Below are positions 34,433 through 44,426 of a stretch of 64,000 nucleotides of DNA, one piece after another; the first letter of the stretch is position 1, and the number at the start of each line of letters is the position of its first letter. This DNA is from Leptospira congkakensis. Its GTDB lineage: Bacteria > Spirochaetota > Leptospiria > Leptospirales > Leptospiraceae. The position numbers and the translations under genes are program-made. Location of the stretch: NCBI RefSeq assembly GCF_004770265.1, contig NZ_RQGQ01000017.1:124001-188000 (forward strand). Reading direction: 5' to 3'. The notes beneath the pieces are model-generated. The model did no database searches. It was not told the origin of the DNA and saw only the letters and a program-made list of their open reading frames with translations.

Positions 34433-36388
34433 ATGCAAAATGATTCCACTAACAGACAAAGTCGTTTATTCCTAGCGCTATTCATCAGTTTAGCAGTATG
34501 GATGGGGATTAACTACTTCTTCTTTCCACCACAAACACCGAAACCCAAAACCGTTGACGAAGTTTCCAACAAGGAAGTCTCTGAAAAAGAGAAAACGAAC
34601 GGAACTACTACAGATCCGAAAGCAGAATTAAAAAAACCAACAACTGAAACAACAAAGTTAAATCCGGTAAAACCAGAAGATGTAAAAACCTTTGCTTTAA
34701 AAACAGATTCTTTTTTAGTTCGTTTTTCTAGTTTAGGTGGAAGGATCACTGAATATTATATCAAAGATCATAAAGAACCAGATGGTTCCGAATTTGCCGT
34801 CGCAAAAGATCCTAAGTTTCAAATTGAATTTGATGGACAAACTGAAAAAGCAGTGGAACTCTCGAGAGGCCAAGGTTTTGACTTCAACATCATTGAAGAC
34901 AAAGACACAATTCCTTTTTCAGCATACAACTTAGTAAACTTTAGTTCCAGTTACAACGCTGAAACAAAAACTATAATCTTCGAAGCACCTTCGTTAGATG
35001 GAAAATTTACAATCCAAAAGAAATTTCAATTTTTCCCTTCTGAAAATTATTTTAAATTTCATTTAACACTTAAAAATAGATCAAACGAAACCATCAATAT
35101 TTCTTCATCAAAATCTGATGTTTATTTTAGATCCTTTAGTTCCCTTGGTCCAGTACTTAAGAAAAAAGAAGATTTTAATGATCGTGACAATGCTCACTAC
35201 TTCCGTTATTACTATTTAGATGGAAGTTTTAAAGACCACGTAGACGGAACAACTACACAAGGTTTTTTTGATAACTTTTTTGGTTCAAATGATGGAAAAG
35301 ACACTCGTTACGAGATCAAAAAAGGCTCTAACGAAAAAGTAGACTTTGTGGGAACAGGTAGCCGTTACTTCATTGGAGTTATCGATCCATTGGATGACAA
35401 ACCAGCAGGAGTTCTTCTTGATAATCGCAAAGGAAACGAAACAGGAGTTCTTCTTGTTTATGACAATTGGAAACTTGGGCCTGGCGAAGAAGTTAACTTA
35501 GATTATGCTGCTTATGTTGGCGTAAGAGAACTTGATGGAACCGCTTTCCGTGACAGCAAACTTGATCCAAAAATCAACAAAGACTCTGTATTTGCAGGCC
35601 TTAGTGATTCTCTCGACAAATCTTTCAACCAAGGGATTACAACTCCTCTTCGTAACGGAATTGTTTGGATTCTAAAAAAGATTTATCTCGTCATTCCTAA
35701 CTACGGTTGGGCGATTGTTATTTTTGCCATACTTTTCAAATTAGCATTTTATCCGCTGAACAAAAAACAAGCGGAATCGATGAAGAAGATGCAGGAATTA
35801 TCTCCACAAATCAAACTCATCAATGAAAAATACGCAGATGATCCAAAACTCAAACAAGAAAAAACGGTAGAGTTATACAAAAAGAACGGAACCAATCCAA
35901 TGGCTGGTTGCCTTCCGATGCTCATCCAAATTCCTATCTTTATCGCATTGTATACTGCTTTCTCTGATACAGTGGATCTTTGGAATTCTCCATTTTTATG
36001 GATCACCGATTTAAGTGAACCGGACACTGTTTATACAACTCCAAAGTTAGCTTTTATTGGTGCCCTTGCGATCAATATCCTTCCACTCATTATGGTGGCT
36101 ACACAAGTTGTTCAGTCTCGAATGACAACTGTTTCCTCAGATCCTAACCAAAAGATGATGATGTACATGATGCCTGTAATCATGTTATACTTCTTTTGGT
36201 CTATGCCTGCTGGTGTGACAATGTATTGGACAATGCAAAACATTCTGTCCATCGCACAACAATTGTATACGAACAAGTTTGGTAAATCGGAAGATAAAAA
36301 ACCAAAAAATAATGGGCCAGAACCAGCAAACAACGCTTCAGCGGTTGCAAGACCGGGTTTTAGAAACCAGAACAAAAAGAAAAAATGA
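34433..36388 (+). CDS. yidC: Membrane protein insertase YidC
   Basis: The 651-residue product has the Gram-negative layout: N-terminal helix ([19 protein letters not shown]), a Lys/Glu/Thr-rich stretch, a large periplasmic beta domain (about 85-370), and the conserved five-helix core. Core landmarks are [22 protein letters not shown] with the coiled cytoplasmic loop ([18 protein letters not shown]), the insertion-groove region [19 protein letters not shown] and the final [19 protein letters not shown]. The C-terminus is Lys- and Asn-rich, consistent with ribosome contact. Confidence 0.97.
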   Translation: MQNDSTNRQSRLFLALFISLAVWMGINYFFFPPQTPKPKTVDEVSNKEVSEKEKTNGTTTDPKAELKKPTTETTKLNPVKPEDVKTFALKTDSFLVRFSSLGGRITEYYIKDHKEPDGSEFAVAKDPKFQIEFDGQTEKAVELSRGQGFDFNIIEDKDTIPFSAYNLVNFSSSYNAETKTIIFEAPSLDGKFTIQKKFQFFPSENYFKFHLTLKNRSNETINISSSKSDVYFRSFSSLGPVLKKKEDFNDRDNAHYFRYYYLDGSFKDHVDGTTTQGFFDNFFGSNDGKDTRYEIKKGSNEKVDFVGTGSRYFIGVIDPLDDKPAGVLLDNRKGNETGVLLVYDNWKLGPGEEVNLDYAAYVGVRELDGTAFRDSKLDPKINKDSVFAGLSDSLDKSFNQGITTPLRNGIVWILKKIYLVIPNYGWAIVIFAILFKLAFYPLNKKQAESMKKMQELSPQIKLINEKYADDPKLKQEKTVELYKKNGTNPMAGCLPMLIQIPIFIALYTAFSDTVDLWNSPFLWITDLSEPDTVYTTPKLAFIGALAINILPLIMVATQVVQSRMTTVSSDPNQKMMMYMMPVIMLYFFWSMPAGVTMYWTMQNILSIAQQLYTNKFGKSEDKKPKNNGPEPANNASAVARPGFRNQNKKKK

Positions 36389-36416
36389 AATCATTGTTTA
36401 ACAAGGAAGATCACAG

Positions 36417-37148
36417 ATGAATAATTACATTTTCGAAGCCGAAGGAAAAACTAAAAGTGAGGCAGAAGAATATTCACTCGAAACACTTCGCCTCCAACCA
36501 GGCGATTTACGATTCGAAGTAGTTGATTCCGGAAAATCCGGATTTTTAGGAATCACACAAAAAAAACCAGCCGTCGTACGTGCGTTTGTTGCGAACAACG
36601 ACATCCCATCCGAAAAAATCATTCATGGAGTGATCATTACTATTTTGAAAAAAATGGGGATCCCTGCCGAAGTGGTTGGAATGGGTGATGTAGATGGAAA
36701 AATCTATGTCGAACTTACTAGTAAAGAATCTGGACTCATTATTGGAAAAAGAGGCGGCACATTAGATTCACTTCAATTCCTTCTCAACCTAATGGTCGAT
36801 CCAAAAATTCGTCATAACCGAAAAATCGTTTTGGATATTGAATCGTATCGTGACAAACGCGAGTTATCTCTCATTCGATTGGCAAAATCAATTGCTGCAT
36901 CTGTCATCAAATCGGGTAGATCAAAACTACTCGATCCAATGAATCCTTTTGAAAGAAGAATTGTTCACATGGCAATCCAAGAAGACGAAAGAGTGTTCAC
37001 AAGATCAGAAGGAAACGGAACTTTCAAACGAGTTCGTGTCATCTCAGCAAAAGAAAAACATAAATATAAAGATTTGGAAGATCCAACTAAAAAAGGCCTT
37101 CCAGTGGAAGACTTTGCTGACGGAGTAGACCAAGAAGATCTTGATTGA
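36417..37148 (+). CDS. jag: Jag/KhpB-type RNA-binding protein
   Basis: The 243-residue product has an N-terminal Jag_N domain (about 1-55; [20 protein letters not shown]), a KH domain (about 65-150; [23 protein letters not shown]) and an R3H domain (about 155-220; [22 protein letters not shown]), all in the usual order, with an acidic tail. KhpB binds RNA and, in Gram-positives, influences envelope synthesis; function in spirochaetes is unproven. AAGGA lies upstream of the ATG. Its last 8 bp overlap the TTG start of mnmE. Confidence 0.95.
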   Translation: MNNYIFEAEGKTKSEAEEYSLETLRLQPGDLRFEVVDSGKSGFLGITQKKPAVVRAFVANNDIPSEKIIHGVIITILKKMGIPAEVVGMGDVDGKIYVELTSKESGLIIGKRGGTLDSLQFLLNLMVDPKIRHNRKIVLDIESYRDKRELSLIRLAKSIAASVIKSGRSKLLDPMNPFERRIVHMAIQEDERVFTRSEGNGTFKRVRVISAKEKHKYKDLEDPTKKGLPVEDFADGVDQEDLD

Positions 37149-38526
37149 TACCATTGCGGCATTGTCCACAGCCTCAGGGCCCGGAGCGATTGGCATCCTT
37201 CGGGTATCGGGCTCTGCCGTATTGCCAATTGCCCTTGCCGTTCTCCAAAAAAACGGATCTCCTCTCACCGAAGAATTCATCTCAAACCAAAAACGCACTG
37301 CCATCTTCTGTGATTTTATAGATTCAGAAAAACCATTAGACCAAATTGTATTTTTTTACTTTCCGGCACCTAACTCATATACAGGTGAAGATTTAGCCGA
37401 GTTCCACTTACATGGAAATCCAATCCTTCTCAAACGTGCCTTACAAATCCTTTTTGAAAAAGGAGCAAGACCTGCGCAAAAGGGTGAGTTTACAAAAAGA
37501 GCTTATTTAAATGGAAAAATCAATTTATCCGGTGCAGAAGCGATTGGTCGACTCATTGAAGCTCGCTCTCGATATGAATTAGAGTTAGCCCAAAAAAATG
37601 TATTTGGCGAAATTACAAAGTTAAGTTCTAAAATCCGAAGTGATTTGATTTCACTCAAAGCAGAATGCGAAGCAGAAATTGATTTTTCTACGGAAGACTT
37701 AACCTTCGAAAGTTTGGAAGAAAGGAAAAATCGAATGATTTCTCTAAAAAATCTTTGTTCTAAACTCATCAAAGATTCGGAACGTGCAGAAACATTAATT
37801 TTACAATCCACTGTTGTTTTATTTGGAGAGCCAAATACAGGTAAGTCGAGCCTGATGAATTTACTCATTGGAAAAGATCGTTCGATAATCTCTGACATTC
37901 CCGGCACTACCAGAGATTATATCGCTGAGGAATTGAGTTTGGATGGAATTCCGATTCGACTCGTGGACACTGCAGGCATTCGAGATACATCAGATAACAT
38001 AGAACAAATGGGAATCGAACGAAGTAAACGCGAAGCCGATAGTGCCAATGTAAAATTGCTTCTCATCGACACCTCAATTCCATTCGATAAAACTTTGTTT
38101 TTAGAAAAACATAAAGAAAGACTTCGTGGTGCCATCCTTGTTGCGAACAAAATCGATGATCAAAACAAAGATTGGAACAGAAACCAATTAGATGAGTTAC
38201 AAAATGAATTCGAATTGGAAATTACAGAGATCTCTTGTAAAACAAAAATCGGGATTCCTCATTTATTAGAACTTTTGAAAACAAAACTCACCTCCCAAGA
38301 TAACTCGGAAGATGTGGTTTTATTAGAAGACCGACAAAGATATCATATTCAAAAAATAGAATCTAGTTTATCCGAAGCCATTCGGCTGATGGAAGATAAC
38401 GCACCTGCAGAAATTTATATTCAGGAAATCAACACTTCTCTCAAAGAAATTGGCGAAGTCAATGGACATGTGGATAATGAAGAAATCCTCGGTAGAATTT
38501 TTAGCAAATTTTGCGTTGGTAAATAA
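37141..38526 (+). CDS. mnmE: tRNA modification GTPase MnmE
   Basis: MnmE, with MnmG, adds the carboxymethylaminomethyl group to U34 of certain tRNAs. The 461-residue product has the folate-binding N-terminal domain ([46 protein letters not shown]), the inserted G domain with [21 protein letters not shown] and NKID, and the essential C-terminal FCVGK ending. It starts at TTG 37141, overlapping jag by 8 bp, indicating coupled translation. mnmG is not in the window. Confidence 0.97.
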   Translation: MIDTIAALSTASGPGAIGILRVSGSAVLPIALAVLQKNGSPLTEEFISNQKRTAIFCDFIDSEKPLDQIVFFYFPAPNSYTGEDLAEFHLHGNPILLKRALQILFEKGARPAQKGEFTKRAYLNGKINLSGAEAIGRLIEARSRYELELAQKNVFGEITKLSSKIRSDLISLKAECEAEIDFSTEDLTFESLEERKNRMISLKNLCSKLIKDSERAETLILQSTVVLFGEPNTGKSSLMNLLIGKDRSIISDIPGTTRDYIAEELSLDGIPIRLVDTAGIRDTSDNIEQMGIERSKREADSANVKLLLIDTSIPFDKTLFLEKHKERLRGAILVANKIDDQNKDWNRNQLDELQNEFELEITEISCKTKIGIPHLLELLKTKLTSQDNSEDVVLLEDRQRYHIQKIESSLSEAIRLMEDNAPAEIYIQEINTSLKEIGEVNGHVDNEEILGRIFSKFCVGK

Positions 38527-38606
38527 TTCACAAAAATCCTAAAATTTACGATTGTCTATTCATCGAAATAGTATCTAATTGGTGCACATTCCATACGAGG
38601 TAAAAA

Positions 38607-38858
38607 ATGAAAAAAATTCTTGTGATTCTCTCTATTTTCTCTTTCAGCACTTTTGGTGTTTTTGCTCAAACAGAAGCAGACGAAGAGCCTACAATGCAAA
38701 CTGAAGAGGCTTCCGAAACCGTTAAACCTAAAAAAGAAAAAATCAATAATAAAGACGGTGAGAAAAAAGAGAAAAAAAATCATAAACATGGCGAGAAAAA
38801 AGGTAAAAAAGCTAAGAAAGCCAAAAAAGAGAAAAAAGCAAAAAAAGACGCAGAATAA
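38607..38858 (+). CDS. Small lysine-rich exported protein
   Basis: The 83-residue product has a signal peptide (KKILVILSIFSFSTFGVFAQ) followed by an acidic patch (EADEEPTMQTEEASE) and then a very Lys-rich tail with KKxKK repeats and no cysteines. Mature protein is probably disordered and strongly basic at its C-terminus, suitable for binding acidic surfaces, nucleic acid or cell wall polymers; this is inference. GAGG precedes the ATG and a strong terminator follows, so it is a defined unit despite low-complexity sequence. Confidence 0.7.
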   Translation: MKKILVILSIFSFSTFGVFAQTEADEEPTMQTEEASETVKPKKEKINNKDGEKKEKKNHKHGEKKGKKAKKAKKEKKAKKDAE

Positions 38859-38880
38859 TCTAAGTCTTTCTAAAGCAAGG

Positions 38881-38905
38881 AACCCCTGGTTACAGGGGTT
38901 TTTTT
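38881..38905 (+). terminator. Rho-independent terminator after the lysine-rich protein gene
   Basis: Stem AACCCCTG (38881-38888) / CAGGGGTT (38893-38900), loop GTTA, followed by a run of T to 38905. It lies 23 bases after the stop codon and just before the next gene at 38922. Confidence 0.9.
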
Positions 38906-38921
38906 ATGCCCTAAAAAACAA

Positions 38922-40556
38922 ATGAAACCCATCACTAAAATGACAACCAATCTTTCGTTAGCCGTAATCCTTCTTTTAATCATTTCCTGTTCTAGTTCTG
39001 AAAGGAAAGATACGGAAATTACGAAACCAATATCCGTAAGTTTCCAATTCAAACTCAAATCCATTCCCAAAGAGTTGAAAGGGGAAAGCATTTCTTATCG
39101 CTTAAAATTCTATTTTTGTCCAAATACAAGTGCTAAAGACTGTTATACTCCCGTTGCCATCCTATCGCATAAGAACGCAAAAAAAATTCAGTCATCTACG
39201 GATCAAATAGGCTTTCAAGAGGTTACACCAAACCAGTGGACTCATCTTTCCATTAGCTTAGAAGGAATAGAAAAAGTTTACGGAAAATATTCACCAGGTC
39301 ATAATCCATTTTGGATTCAAAATACAGATTCGTTTTCTAAAAATCCAAACATAACTCATGAGTTTACTTTTGTAAGTCAAGAGAACCTAATCCCAAATCG
39401 AAAACAAGAGGAGTTAGCATCAAAATTTGCTCCCATCCTTGTCTTTCACAAAGATAAAAAATACTTACCGACGAATATAGAAAAGTATGCAAATTATTTT
39501 CAGTCAAAAGAATACACTCTTCCCAATAAAGACATCCGTCGTAAAACCACAGGCCAAACTACTTGGAACTATGTAGAATTTCCTGACCTTAGAGAAACAG
39601 AAAAACAAACCCATTTGTACTATCATGTACGTTATGCCAATTCCACTGTATCGGGAACTGGAAAGGAAGCCTTACCTGGATTTAGAGATAATGGAAACTA
39701 CTGGTATGAAATAGGAAATGGAGATATGGTTATTTCGTATTGGATTTGGTATGATTGGAACGAAGGGCCAACTAAGTTCGGGAATATCCACCAAGGTGAC
39801 TTAGAATCCTATGCTTTGCTGGTTTCAAAAGATGGAAAACCAAAACGAATTTTACTCACGGGTCATGATCATATCCTTCTCGATACTGATTTTCGAAATA
39901 TCAACTCCTTAAAAAACCATCCGATCCTTTATGTGGCCAAAGGGAATATGGGCTCCGATGGCGGGAACCCAACATCAGCTTATGGTGGTTATACGGTCAA
40001 ACTCCATGCAGGGAATGCACTCTTTAATTATATTTCTGATCCTTGGGATGTATTTCCTAGTTTTGATCCGGAAAATTCGATTCTCATCATTCCTAAAGAT
40101 TTGTCAGAAAAAGATTTAACCAATGTTAAAATTGGATCAGGAATCACGGACAAAACAGCAACATTGGATGATTGTGAATGTAAGGACCTCCCCGAACCAA
40201 CCCGTTATGTAGATGCACGTAAAATGATCAAAGCAAGAATTGAAAGGCTCGTTTCTTGGGAAGAACCAGGATGGATAGGCCAACCAGCAGACAAAGATCC
40301 TGACGGCCACCATAAGGTAGATCCAAAATTATCCTCTTTCTTTCAGTTCCAAGGAAGACTTGGAAAACATCCCAGATCCGATTTAAGAATTAGAGAGTTA
40401 CACCAATACGGCGAATCTCCGGAGAATGCTCCTTTCAAAACGAATATTGAACAACATTATTCGTTTGAAAGTCCTAAATCGGAAAGATCCTATACGGACA
40501 GGGAAGGAAACTATGGGCCAAAATTTTTAGGAGATGATTCCACTCCGCAAAAGTAA
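38922..40556 (+). CDS. Large lipoprotein, Vps62-like region
   Basis: The 544-residue product begins with a signal and lipobox (SLAVILLLIISCSSS, Cys23); ATG at 38940 is an alternative start 6 codons in. The mature protein has an N-terminal beta region (about 35-150) and a second part starting ASKFAPILVFHKDKKYLPT that recalls eukaryotic and bacterial Vps62-type domains, with YWIWYDWNEGPTKFG, then HQGDLESYALLVSKDGKPK and LLTGHDH. Many His/Asp residues could bind metal. Similar lipoproteins are found in other bacteria without known function; the Vps62 resemblance is tentative. Confidence 0.7.
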   Translation: MKPITKMTTNLSLAVILLLIISCSSSERKDTEITKPISVSFQFKLKSIPKELKGESISYRLKFYFCPNTSAKDCYTPVAILSHKNAKKIQSSTDQIGFQEVTPNQWTHLSISLEGIEKVYGKYSPGHNPFWIQNTDSFSKNPNITHEFTFVSQENLIPNRKQEELASKFAPILVFHKDKKYLPTNIEKYANYFQSKEYTLPNKDIRRKTTGQTTWNYVEFPDLRETEKQTHLYYHVRYANSTVSGTGKEALPGFRDNGNYWYEIGNGDMVISYWIWYDWNEGPTKFGNIHQGDLESYALLVSKDGKPKRILLTGHDHILLDTDFRNINSLKNHPILYVAKGNMGSDGGNPTSAYGGYTVKLHAGNALFNYISDPWDVFPSFDPENSILIIPKDLSEKDLTNVKIGSGITDKTATLDDCECKDLPEPTRYVDARKMIKARIERLVSWEEPGWIGQPADKDPDGHHKVDPKLSSFFQFQGRLGKHPRSDLRIRELHQYGESPENAPFKTNIEQHYSFESPKSERSYTDREGNYGPKFLGDDSTPQK

Positions 40557-40586
40557 CAAAACCTGGTCTAATCAAAAGAAATAAAA

Positions 40587-41498
40587 TCAGATCAGATCAA
40601 CTAACTTAGCTTTGGTTAACTCTTCTGGTTTGAGAGGTTTTTCTTTTCGAAGAAATTCGATCATTTCTTCTCGGCGTACATACCCCGCGCCGAGGATTGC
40701 TTTTTGGATCACAAAGTCTTTCCAAGTTTTGAACGAATGACCAAACTTTTCACGGTCAAGTAACCTCGTGATTGATTCCTCATTTTCGCCCCACACAAAA
40801 GGATTGGCACCGGCATGAAGAAGGTCAGTCATACATTCAACAGCATCGGCGGAAGCAGATAAAAACAAAGCCGTATTTCCGAAATTATCTTTTGTTTCTA
40901 ATGAAACTTTTTCTCCTTCCAAAAGAAACGAACATAACTCATGTAAGTTTCTTTCAGCAACCAAATGGAGTGCTGTTTTTCCTTCACGATCTATTTGTTG
41001 ATCGATATCTGGAAACTTTGACAAAAGTTTGGTGACGATCTCAATTCGGTCTTCGATGATTGCTTCTAAAAATACAGAGCGACCTTCTTCATTTCGCAAA
41101 GAAACTATCTCATCCGATAAGGAATTGAATAATACATCCCAAAGAGATTCTGCTGACTCAAGAACTGCCAAATGAAAGATGGTGTTCCCGTTTTTATCTC
41201 TGGTGAGAAGATGATTTGAATTTTTCCAAACAGAAACTGTATCCACTAAAATTTGTAGAAAGGATTCTTTGTTTTGGTTGATTACATCAAAGATGACGTT
41301 GCCAGGAATGCGATAAGGAGAAGAAGGATCGGCCCCTTTTTGGATGGCGTGACGAAAGAGCTCCGCACTCTCCATCTTTAACATCCAGGAGAGAGCATTC
41401 GTTCCATAAGAATCTAATTCATTCGGATCGGATCCGGCACTGATCGCGGCATCCCATTCCTCGATGTTACCTGATTTGGCTATGTCTATCAAACTCAT
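40587..41498 (-). CDS. Ankyrin-repeat protein
   Basis: The 303-residue cytosolic product contains about seven ankyrin repeats ([88 protein letters not shown]) and a C-terminal helical tail ([25 protein letters not shown]). Ankyrin repeats mediate protein binding; no partner is known. Its ATG overlaps the stop codon of the GMC oxidoreductase gene by 4 bp, so the two proteins probably act together or are regulated together. Confidence 0.88.
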   Translation of the reverse strand: MSLIDIAKSGNIEEWDAAISAGSDPNELDSYGTNALSWMLKMESAELFRHAIQKGADPSSPYRIPGNVIFDVINQNKESFLQILVDTVSVWKNSNHLLTRDKNGNTIFHLAVLESAESLWDVLFNSLSDEIVSLRNEEGRSVFLEAIIEDRIEIVTKLLSKFPDIDQQIDREGKTALHLVAERNLHELCSFLLEGEKVSLETKDNFGNTALFLSASADAVECMTDLLHAGANPFVWGENEESITRLLDREKFGHSFKTWKDFVIQKAILGAGYVRREEMIEFLRKEKPLKPEELTKAKLVDLI

Positions 41499-43252
41499 TT
41501 AGGTAATGATAAACGTTTCCTCACAGAAGTCGATTTTTTAACGGAAGGATTTTTCGGAATCGAACCAAGGATTTTATCAAAACCTTTTTTGGTTTCAAAA
41601 GATAAAAATTGGATCGCTGTTTTATCCTTGGTAGGAACAAAACTCATGGCTCGTTCCGAAAGCGCTGTAATGGTCAAACTAGGATTCACACCTAAGTTTA
41701 CTGTAAGCATGGACGCGTCACAAACACGTAGGTTCTCGTATCCAAAAACTTTGTTTTCCATATCGATCACACCCCTTTCCGGTGTGTCAGCGACAATACA
41801 ACCACCCATGATATGGCCTGTCAAAGGGGCACTGAGTAAAGTGTCATTGAAAGAACTGCGAGGAATCCCACCGACAATCTCTGCAAGTTTCCTTGTAAAG
41901 GCATTGGCAATCGGAATATAAGTTGGTGTGGGTTCACCAGTGGAAAGAGCCGATGTGATAGTTCTTTGGAAAGGCCAAATGATTCGTCTTTTACGAACAA
42001 GTCGTACGCTATTATCAACAGTTTGCATCACAAGTAAGATGATAGAGTTTTTTGCAAACCCAACTGGGTTATGGGCTTTTAAAAAATAAATTGGATGGCG
42101 AAGCATCGTCCAAAAAAATTTAAGAGGTCGAGGAAACTTCCCTCCCCCATCGGTCATCACACTGGCAAGGAGAGCAAAAAAATCTGAACCTTTGGAATAC
42201 CTAACAGGTTCGATATGAGTATTTTCATCGGGATGGACAGAAGATGTAATGGCAATCCCTCGTGAATAATCAACACCCTTACTTGCAGGAACTGTTACCG
42301 GTAATACGGTTTCGCTATTGGTACGAACTGTATCACCTAACTTTTCTGATAAACGAATCATTTTGTTTTCAAATTGCATTTTAAGTAGAAGTCCAACTGT
42401 TCCCATCACTCCAGCAGAAAGAACTACTTGTTTGGATCGAAACTTTCTTTTCGGATAACCAAACCAACCTGTTGTACTGTTTGATTCTAATTCATATCCG
42501 AACTCACCACTGGCTTCTGGGTCAGGAATTCCTTTTTCATTCAGAGGAATGAGAGAAGTGACTTTAGTTTCTGGAAGTATAACAGCTCCCAACTTTTCTG
42601 CTAAATACAAATAGTTTTTGTCGAGAGTGTTTTTCGCGTTATGACGACAACCCACCATACAACCACCACAAAAATTACAAGGATCTCGATCAGGGCCGTC
42701 CCCTCCAAAAAAAGGATCCTTGAGATCTTTTTTGTTTCCAAAATAAATTCCCACAGGCGTTCTTCGGAAAGTATCTTCTTTACCAAAGGTTTTGGCAGTT
42801 TCTAACAAAATTTGATCCGGTTCCCAAAGTTGTGGGTTCTCCGTTACACCAAGCATATGCTTTGCAACATCATAATATGGTAATAATGATTTTTCCCCAC
42901 CCATTTTAGAATACAAAGGAGAGTTTAAAACTTTCGCTGAAGGAACATATAACGTACAAGCATAAACTAATGAACCTCCACCCACACCTGCCCCACTCAC
43001 GAGTAAAAAATCATTCAGTAAATTGATCCTTTGGATTCCGTAAAAACCTAACTTTGGCATCCATAAGTATTTACGAAGACTCCAATTGGTTTTTGGGAAG
43101 TCGGTTGATTTCCATCTTTTTCCTGATTCAATTACTAAAACCTTATAACCTTTTTGAGATAACCTGTAAGCAGAAACAGATCCTCCAAAACCAGACCCTA
43201 CTATAATAAAGTCATAATCATAATTTTGTTCTTTTGGAATGGATTGACTCAT
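41495..43252 (-). CDS. GMC-type flavin oxidoreductase with cysteine cluster
   Basis: From the ATG at 43252 the product has 585 residues. The Rossmann FAD motif is near the N-terminus ([18 protein letters not shown]) and the C-terminal GMC region contains [19 protein letters not shown] and [18 protein letters not shown] cysteine-rich loop, [20 protein letters not shown], is shared with cholesterol-oxidase-like/GMC proteins of several phyla. The substrate is likely a sterol, alcohol or lipid, not determinable here. An upstream ATG at 43300 would add 16 basic residues; 43252 has AAGGA upstream. It is coupled to the ankyrin gene. Confidence 0.88.
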   Translation of the reverse strand: MSQSIPKEQNYDYDFIIVGSGFGGSVSAYRLSQKGYKVLVIESGKRWKSTDFPKTNWSLRKYLWMPKLGFYGIQRINLLNDFLLVSGAGVGGGSLVYACTLYVPSAKVLNSPLYSKMGGEKSLLPYYDVAKHMLGVTENPQLWEPDQILLETAKTFGKEDTFRRTPVGIYFGNKKDLKDPFFGGDGPDRDPCNFCGGCMVGCRHNAKNTLDKNYLYLAEKLGAVILPETKVTSLIPLNEKGIPDPEASGEFGYELESNSTTGWFGYPKRKFRSKQVVLSAGVMGTVGLLLKMQFENKMIRLSEKLGDTVRTNSETVLPVTVPASKGVDYSRGIAITSSVHPDENTHIEPVRYSKGSDFFALLASVMTDGGGKFPRPLKFFWTMLRHPIYFLKAHNPVGFAKNSIILLVMQTVDNSVRLVRKRRIIWPFQRTITSALSTGEPTPTYIPIANAFTRKLAEIVGGIPRSSFNDTLLSAPLTGHIMGGCIVADTPERGVIDMENKVFGYENLRVCDASMLTVNLGVNPSLTITALSERAMSFVPTKDKTAIQFLSFETKKGFDKILGSIPKNPSVKKSTSVRKRLSLPK

Positions 43253-43384
43253 GGTTCGTTTTTCCTTATTTGCGGTGCGTAAGCGAAACCGAGTCTGCAA
43301 TGGAATTCATTTCCTGTCAATTCGCTCTTAGTGATTCTAATAAAAACTTCTCGCCGAAAGTGATGAATCCTTTTGAATCAGTTT

Positions 43385-44416
43385 ATGCCTGAGATTAAAA
43401 AACAAATCCCTTTACTAAAAACTGATGGAACCCTTACGGAAGAAGGTTGGGCTAGGTCTCCTTTTTGGACTTATAACCGTGAAAGTATCGCCGCCTCCGC
43501 ATTAAAAATCAAGGAATGGGATTATTACTCTATTTTGTCGCCTACAAAAGAATTTGGAATCACAATAACGGCATCTGATTTAGGTTATGCGGGACTATTT
43601 GCAATTTGTTTTTTAGATTTCAAACATGGAACATTCAAACAAATTGATACTCTCTCTGTTTTACCTTTGGGATCTACTGGATTCCCTCGTGTTAATAGCA
43701 GTGGACTCGTTCAGTTTGAAGATAAAAAATTACGAATTCGATTTGAAGTCATAAACGGAAAACGAATTTTAGAATTTGAATCCAAATCTTTTGATGCACC
43801 CGATGGTCACAAAGGTATCCAGGGAAAAATTGAACTTACCGAACCCAAAATGGATTCGATGAATATCGCAACCTCTTGGAAAGAAAACAGAAAAGCATTC
43901 TATTATAATACTAAAATCAATTGTATGCCTGCTTCGGGCCAAGTGTCTGTTGGAAATACCACTTATCAATTTGATTCCAAAAAAGACTTTGGGGCTCTAG
44001 ATTGGGGGCGTGGTGTTTGGACTTATAAAAACAGATGGTATTGGAGTTCCGTCTCTGCTTGGGTGGATGGGAAACCATTTGGTCTCAATTTAGGATATGG
44101 ATTTACAGACCGAAGTCCTGCTTCTGAAAATATCATTCTTTATGATGGTAAAATTCATAAACTAGAGGAAGTGGATTTTATCATCGATACCAAAAACTAC
44201 ATGGCTCCATGGAAATTTACTTCCAATAACAATCGTTTGGAATTAGATTTTACGCCAATTGTCGATAGAAATTCTTATATGAATTTTTTAATCATTAAAA
44301 CAGTCCAACACCAAGTGTTTGGAACTTTTAACGGAACCGTGGTTTTAGACAATGGGAAAAAATTGAAACTTGAGAACATCCTCGGGTTTGCCGAAGATGT
44401 TCTCAATCATTACTAA
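43385..44416 (+). CDS. DUF2804 family protein
   Basis: From ATG 43385 the product has 343 residues and matches the conserved DUF2804 pattern: LLKTDGTLTEEGWARSPFW at the N-terminus, WDYYSILSPTKEFGITITASDLGY, then a beta-rich middle and DFGALDWGRGVWTYKNRWYWSS with FGLNLGYGFTDRSPASEN. The fold is probably a beta-barrel/lipocalin-like one; no reaction is known. A TTG at 43373 is four codons further upstream. It is divergent from the GMC oxidoreductase gene, which could indicate a shared lipid-related role (inference), and convergent with the RND gene with 10 bp between. Confidence 0.85.
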   Translation: MPEIKKQIPLLKTDGTLTEEGWARSPFWTYNRESIAASALKIKEWDYYSILSPTKEFGITITASDLGYAGLFAICFLDFKHGTFKQIDTLSVLPLGSTGFPRVNSSGLVQFEDKKLRIRFEVINGKRILEFESKSFDAPDGHKGIQGKIELTEPKMDSMNIATSWKENRKAFYYNTKINCMPASGQVSVGNTTYQFDSKKDFGALDWGRGVWTYKNRWYWSSVSAWVDGKPFGLNLGYGFTDRSPASENIILYDGKIHKLEEVDFIIDTKNYMAPWKFTSNNNRLELDFTPIVDRNSYMNFLIIKTVQHQVFGTFNGTVVLDNGKKLKLENILGFAEDVLNHY

Positions 44417-44426
44417 TACAACTAAC

